Positions 60,189 to 64,000 of a DNA stretch of 64,000 nucleotides are shown here, piece by piece. The DNA comes from Dyadobacter jiangsuensis. Its GTDB lineage: Bacteria > Bacteroidota > Bacteroidia > Cytophagales > Spirosomataceae. The stretch's first letter is position 1. Each line of letters opens with the position of its first letter. Under the pieces are notes generated by a model that saw only the letters and a program-made list of their open reading frames with translations, had not been told where the DNA came from and ran no database searches. The position numbers and the translations under genes were made by a program. The stretch spans positions 496,001-560,000 of the forward strand of contig NZ_PYAS01000002.1 of the NCBI RefSeq assembly GCF_003014695.1, read 5' to 3'.

Positions 60189-63100
60189 TTGTCATCAACG
60201 ATTTACTCATTTCTTTTTAAGGTATTAAGCATTTCGGCCGGCGCAGCGTTACTCGTAAACGTTTCCGGCGGCAAGGACGAACCATATTCGGAGCAGGCAC
60301 AGGAATGGGCCCTACTTGCCGACACGCTTAAAGAAGATACCACCAAGAAAAACATCGACAGATCGGGCTCCCAGCTCATCATGCGATGGAAGGATTACTA
60401 TTCCAACCGGATCACAGAACCGCGGCCGCGTTCGCCATTCTATCTGCGGGAGCCGAGCAATATCTCGACAACCATTACGCTCGACAGTGCAGGGAAAGTT
60501 GCGGTGACTGAAAAAATTCAGACTCCGGGTACCGCCGCACCCGGTGGTCCTACGCCAGGCATTGCTATGCCGGGAGGTACATTGAACTATCGCTACCCAG
60601 AGCGCATGGATCTCGAAACGTACGACAAGATCCAGGAAGATCGTGCATTCAAAAGCCTCCTGCGCGAGTACGCGGGCAGGCAAGACGGCAACAGCGCCAT
60701 GGGCGCGCGCGGCCTGCTGCCCAAGCTGGATCTGCCGCCGGGCCTTACCAAATTGCTCGGGGATGATTTCGTGAATTTCAAACCCACCGGTTTCGTGTCG
60801 CTGGACCTCGGGTTGATGCACCAGTTCCTCGATAACCCCGCCATTCCGATTCGTCAGCGCAAGAATACCCAGTTTATTTTCAATGAGCAGATCAACATCA
60901 ACTTTGATGCCAAGCTTGGTGATCAGCTAGGGTTTCAGACCAACTTCGACACCAAAGCCAACTTCAACTTCGAGAATGCGATCAAGCTGAACTATAAGAA
61001 TCCGGAAGAAAGCTTTATCCGGAAAATTGAGGCGGGTAACATCAACTGGGCCATTAACAGTCAGCTGATCCCGGGTGTTCAGAACCTGTTTGGTTTGAAG
61101 ACCGAATTCCAGTTCGGACGGTTGAATGCAACATTTGTTGCGTCTCAACAGAAATCCAGTAAAGAACGGATCACATTACGTGGTGGTGCGCAAAGCCGGG
61201 ATTTCGAGTTACGCGCCGATACTTACGATGAGAACCGTAACTTCTTCCTTTCTCAGTATTTCCGGAATATTTACGAAAGCTCGCTGCAAAACACGCCCAC
61301 GATTACTTCCGGCGTGACCGTGACACGTCTTGAAGTTTATGTGACCAACCGGACAACCACTACCGAGTCGCTGCGGAACATTGTCGGTTTTGCTGATTTA
61401 GGCGAGCCTGCCCCGTACCGTGCCGGTAACCCCAACTTGCAGCCCGTGCGTTCAACGTCGCCGGCGAGCAACGACGCCAACGGACTTTACAAGAAACTAT
61501 CGGACAACACCGCTTTCCGCCAGGTCGACAATACCAATTCGGCAATTGCTGGTTTAGGCCTTGAAAAAACCATCGATTATGAATTGCTGCGCGGCGCGAA
61601 GCGACTGATCCTCGATCGTGATTATACTTTCCACCCGCAGCTGGGTTATATCTCGCTGACGAACGCGCTCCGCAACGACGAAGTCCTTGCGGTTTCTTAT
61701 GAGTATACCCTGAATGGGCGTGCATTCAAGGTGGGAGAGCTTACCGAGGATTACCAGGCCAGGCAGGACAATGAAGTAATCGCGCTGAAATTGCTGAAAT
61801 CATCGACAATCCGCAACAACACCAAGTTGCCGATGTGGGATCTGATGATGAAAAACATCTATTCGCTCGGTACCAGCCAGATCGACAAGCAGGGCTTCCA
61901 GTTGAGGGTGATTTATAAAGATGACCAGACCGGTATCGACAACCCTAACTTGCAGGAAAGTAGCATTGCAAACATCCCGTTGATCCGCCTCTCCGGCCTC
62001 GATCGCCTGAACCCGGTTAATGACTTGCAACCCGACGGTAACTTCGACTTTGTGGACGGTATTACTATGGACAGCAAAACCGGGCGTATCATATTCCCAG
62101 TTTTGGAGCCATTTGGTAGCAACCTTTCCAAAAAATTCGGCCCCGGCGAGGACGTTTATCGCAACAAATATGTGTTCAACGAACTGTATCGCACGACGAT
62201 GATCGACGCGCAGCAGGTTTCGGAGCGCAACAAGTTTTTCATCAAAGGTGCTTACCAATCGAGTGGGGGAGCCGAGGTGCAGCTGCCATTCGGTGTGCTG
62301 GAAACTTCGGTAACCGTGACTTCCGGCGGTGTCCCGCTTTCTCCGGGCTCCGATTACATCGTGGAAGCGCAGATCGGTCGTGTGCGGATTTTGAATTCCA
62401 GCGTCCTGGCTTCCGGACGCGAGATCGTGATCGAGTACGAGCGCCCGGACATGTTCCAGAACCAGATCAGGACTTTGGTTGGTACACGTCTCGACTATCT
62501 GGTTAACCGCAATCTGAGTGTCGGTCTGACGGCCATGAAATACAAAGAGCGTACCGCGGGCTTCCTTTCGAGGGTATCCATCGGGAACGAGCCTGTGAAC
62601 AATACGATGCTTGGCTTCGATGTGAATTTCCGCAAGGATGCGCCGTTCCTCACCAAGTGGCTGGACGCATTACCGCTGATACAAACGAAGGAAATGTCGT
62701 CGATCCAGTTCAAGGGGGAATTTGCCAAATTACTTCCAGGTGTTTCCAAGGATGTGAACAACCGCTCGCTGGTGGACGATTTCGAAGCCGCTCGTACGGT
62801 GTACGATTTGGCTCGCCAGCCTCAAAAATGGCGCCTGGCGGCAGTACCTACCAAATTCAGGGATGGATTTACAGGTAAGGATCTGAACTACGGCTACAAA
62901 CGTGCCAAGATTTCGGCCTATACCGTCGATAATATCTTCGGCGGAGCGCAGGGGCTCGGTGGAGGATATCAGCCACCTACCAACTTCACTGACGACGACA
63001 GGAAGTTCTATTACGAGAGGCTCTACCTGCCTAATCAGATCTTCCCGAACCGAGCTATTGCCGGGTTGGTGACGTATCCGCAGCAAGTGCTGGATATTGC

Positions 63101-64000
63101 CTACTATCCAAGCGAGCGCGGAATGTATAACTATAACACCGATCTCAACTCGGATGGTCGCATGAAAACCCCCAGAAACAATTTCGGGGCATTGAGCCGT
63201 GCGATTACTTCCGACAACGATTTTGATAATGCCAACATCGAAAGCATCGAGTTCTGGATGCTCGATCCATTTATCAATGACCCCAAAGGTGCTATCAGGG
63301 ACGGTTTTGCCAATCAGCCTAATACCACCGGCGGAAAGCTGGTATTTAACCTCGGGGATATTTCGGAAGATGTAATTCCTGATGAGCGCTACAACTTTGA
63401 AAATGGGCTGCCGCTTGTACCCAAGCAGGTGGGAGTGAATGTCGACTCGACGGCATGGGGCTATGCTACCAAATCACAGTACCTGATCAATGCATTCAGC
63501 AATGAGGATGGTGCGCGCCAGAAGCAGGACGTCGGTCTGGATGGATTAACGAACGAGGAAGAACGTGCTTTCTTCAAGACCTTCATCGACCGTCTTCCCG
63601 CAAACCTGACCGCCGAAGCACGGGCCAAAATCCTGGCAGACCCTTCGGGCGACGATTTCCAGTTCTTCCTGGGCGCAGATCTTGACGCTGCCGAAATGAA
63701 AGTTCTGGAGCGTTACAAGAATTACATCGGGATGGAGAACAACTCGCCCGAAAGCCAGGGGAGATCAGTGGATGTGACACCGGCATCGACCAACATCCCC
63801 GATGGCGAGGATATGAACGTCGACAACACGATCAACGACAATGAATCCTATTACGAATATGAGATAGACCTGAAACCGGGACAGCTTGCTGTGGGTAATG
63901 GGTATATTGTTGATAAAACGGTGAATACCGACGACGGCCAGAGCTGGTACCTTTTCCGCGTTCCTATTAAGGAGTTTTCGGGAATGGTAGGAAGCATGAA
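60189..64000 (+). CDS. sprA: Gliding motility/T9SS outer-membrane protein SprA (3' end cut by window)
   Basis: N-terminal 1270 codons of SprA, the giant outer-membrane translocon barrel of the type IX secretion system, which is about 2,400 residues in full. I choose the TTG at 60189, which gives MSSTIYSFLFKVLSISAGAA, a plausible signal peptide; the frame has a stop 33 bases upstream and no suitable ATG. Family-like segments include YPERMDLETYDKIQ, QFIFNEQININFDAKLGDQLG and EAGNINWAINSQLIPG. The reading frame stays open to the last base. Only the partial gene is visible, so the C-terminus cannot be checked. Confidence 0.95.
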   Translation, partial: MSSTIYSFLFKVLSISAGAALLVNVSGGKDEPYSEQAQEWALLADTLKEDTTKKNIDRSGSQLIMRWKDYYSNRITEPRPRSPFYLREPSNISTTITLDSAGKVAVTEKIQTPGTAAPGGPTPGIAMPGGTLNYRYPERMDLETYDKIQEDRAFKSLLREYAGRQDGNSAMGARGLLPKLDLPPGLTKLLGDDFVNFKPTGFVSLDLGLMHQFLDNPAIPIRQRKNTQFIFNEQININFDAKLGDQLGFQTNFDTKANFNFENAIKLNYKNPEESFIRKIEAGNINWAINSQLIPGVQNLFGLKTEFQFGRLNATFVASQQKSSKERITLRGGAQSRDFELRADTYDENRNFFLSQYFRNIYESSLQNTPTITSGVTVTRLEVYVTNRTTTTESLRNIVGFADLGEPAPYRAGNPNLQPVRSTSPASNDANGLYKKLSDNTAFRQVDNTNSAIAGLGLEKTIDYELLRGAKRLILDRDYTFHPQLGYISLTNALRNDEVLAVSYEYTLNGRAFKVGELTEDYQARQDNEVIALKLLKSSTIRNNTKLPMWDLMMKNIYSLGTSQIDKQGFQLRVIYKDDQTGIDNPNLQESSIANIPLIRLSGLDRLNPVNDLQPDGNFDFVDGITMDSKTGRIIFPVLEPFGSNLSKKFGPGEDVYRNKYVFNELYRTTMIDAQQVSERNKFFIKGAYQSSGGAEVQLPFGVLETSVTVTSGGVPLSPGSDYIVEAQIGRVRILNSSVLASGREIVIEYERPDMFQNQIRTLVGTRLDYLVNRNLSVGLTAMKYKERTAGFLSRVSIGNEPVNNTMLGFDVNFRKDAPFLTKWLDALPLIQTKEMSSIQFKGEFAKLLPGVSKDVNNRSLVDDFEAARTVYDLARQPQKWRLAAVPTKFRDGFTGKDLNYGYKRAKISAYTVDNIFGGAQGLGGGYQPPTNFTDDDRKFYYERLYLPNQIFPNRAIAGLVTYPQQVLDIAYYPSERGMYNYNTDLNSDGRMKTPRNNFGALSRAITSDNDFDNANIESIEFWMLDPFINDPKGAIRDGFANQPNTTGGKLVFNLGDISEDVIPDERYNFENGLPLVPKQVGVNVDSTAWGYATKSQYLINAFSNEDGARQKQDVGLDGLTNEEERAFFKTFIDRLPANLTAEARAKILADPSGDDFQFFLGADLDAAEMKVLERYKNYIGMENNSPESQGRSVDVTPASTNIPDGEDMNVDNTINDNESYYEYEIDLKPGQLAVGNGYIVDKTVNTDDGQSWYLFRVPIKEFSGMVGSM

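Overview
The window looks like a chromosomal segment of a member of the Bacteroidota, order Cytophagales. A Dyadobacter-like genome of roughly 50% GC is my best guess, but I cannot prove the genus. Supporting signs are a SusC/SusD pair, the gliding and type IX secretion genes sprA (beside ruvA) and gldE (beside ssb), a 29-residue AURKAIP1/COX24-type basic protein, the carbamoyl-acylornithine form of arginine synthesis, and promoter -7 boxes of the form TAnnTTTG in place of E. coli-type boxes. I see no rRNA, tRNA, CRISPR array, transposase or prophage.

Layout. 1-7.1 kb: a hotdog thioesterase, a HerA-like ATPase, an alpha-E protein with an Anbu-type proteasome homologue, glmM and a cysteine desulfurase. 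7.1-15.1 kb (minus strand): hemH and an arginine cluster (argF', argD, argC, argG and a GNAT acyltransferase). A VapC-like pair, a HigBA-like pair and an orphan antitoxin-like gene sit between the arginine genes. 15.5-19.6 kb: aat, then a tightly coupled proB-proA-argE run. Together these arginine genes cover most of an N-acylated route; argB and argH are not here. 19.6-24.8 kb: an enoyl-CoA hydratase homologue, the minus-strand set HU / TPR protein / COX24 protein / RNase G, and divergent mutY. 24.9-30.7 kb: a PhyH dioxygenase, a Gfo/Idh/MocA oxidoreductase, ssb, gldE and guaB. 30.9-35.5 kb: DedA, a phosphosulfolactate synthase homologue, a thioesterase, mazG, a coiled-coil gene made of 21-bp tandem repeats, and thiamine pyrophosphokinase.

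35.5-49.8 kb (minus strand) is a polysaccharide utilisation locus: a membrane-spanning propeller/Y_Y_Y/LuxR regulator, SusC, SusD, a LamG lipoprotein, two GH144-type glucanases and a Kelch protein, with an M1 peptidase beyond. The enzymes point to beta-1,2-glucan. A good Bacteroidota promoter lies upstream of susC, and a 10-bp direct repeat abutting it is a candidate operator. 49.9-55.2 kb holds a porin-like barrel, a second TonB-dependent receptor and mdh. 55.4-64 kb holds a YkvA-like protein, tatA, gatA, an MltD-type lytic transglycosylase, ruvA and the first half of sprA, cut by the window end.

The least explained structures are non-coding: strictly 10-bp-phased arrays of NANNNNTGAC units in two intergenic regions (one in inverted arrangement), a nested inverted-repeat cassette between guaB and dedA, and a perfect 26-bp hairpin near the left edge. 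I found no gene set that I can confidently call a wholly new system. The strongest leads are these repeat families, the toxin-antitoxin genes inside the arginine cluster, and the reduced Anbu/alpha-E pair.
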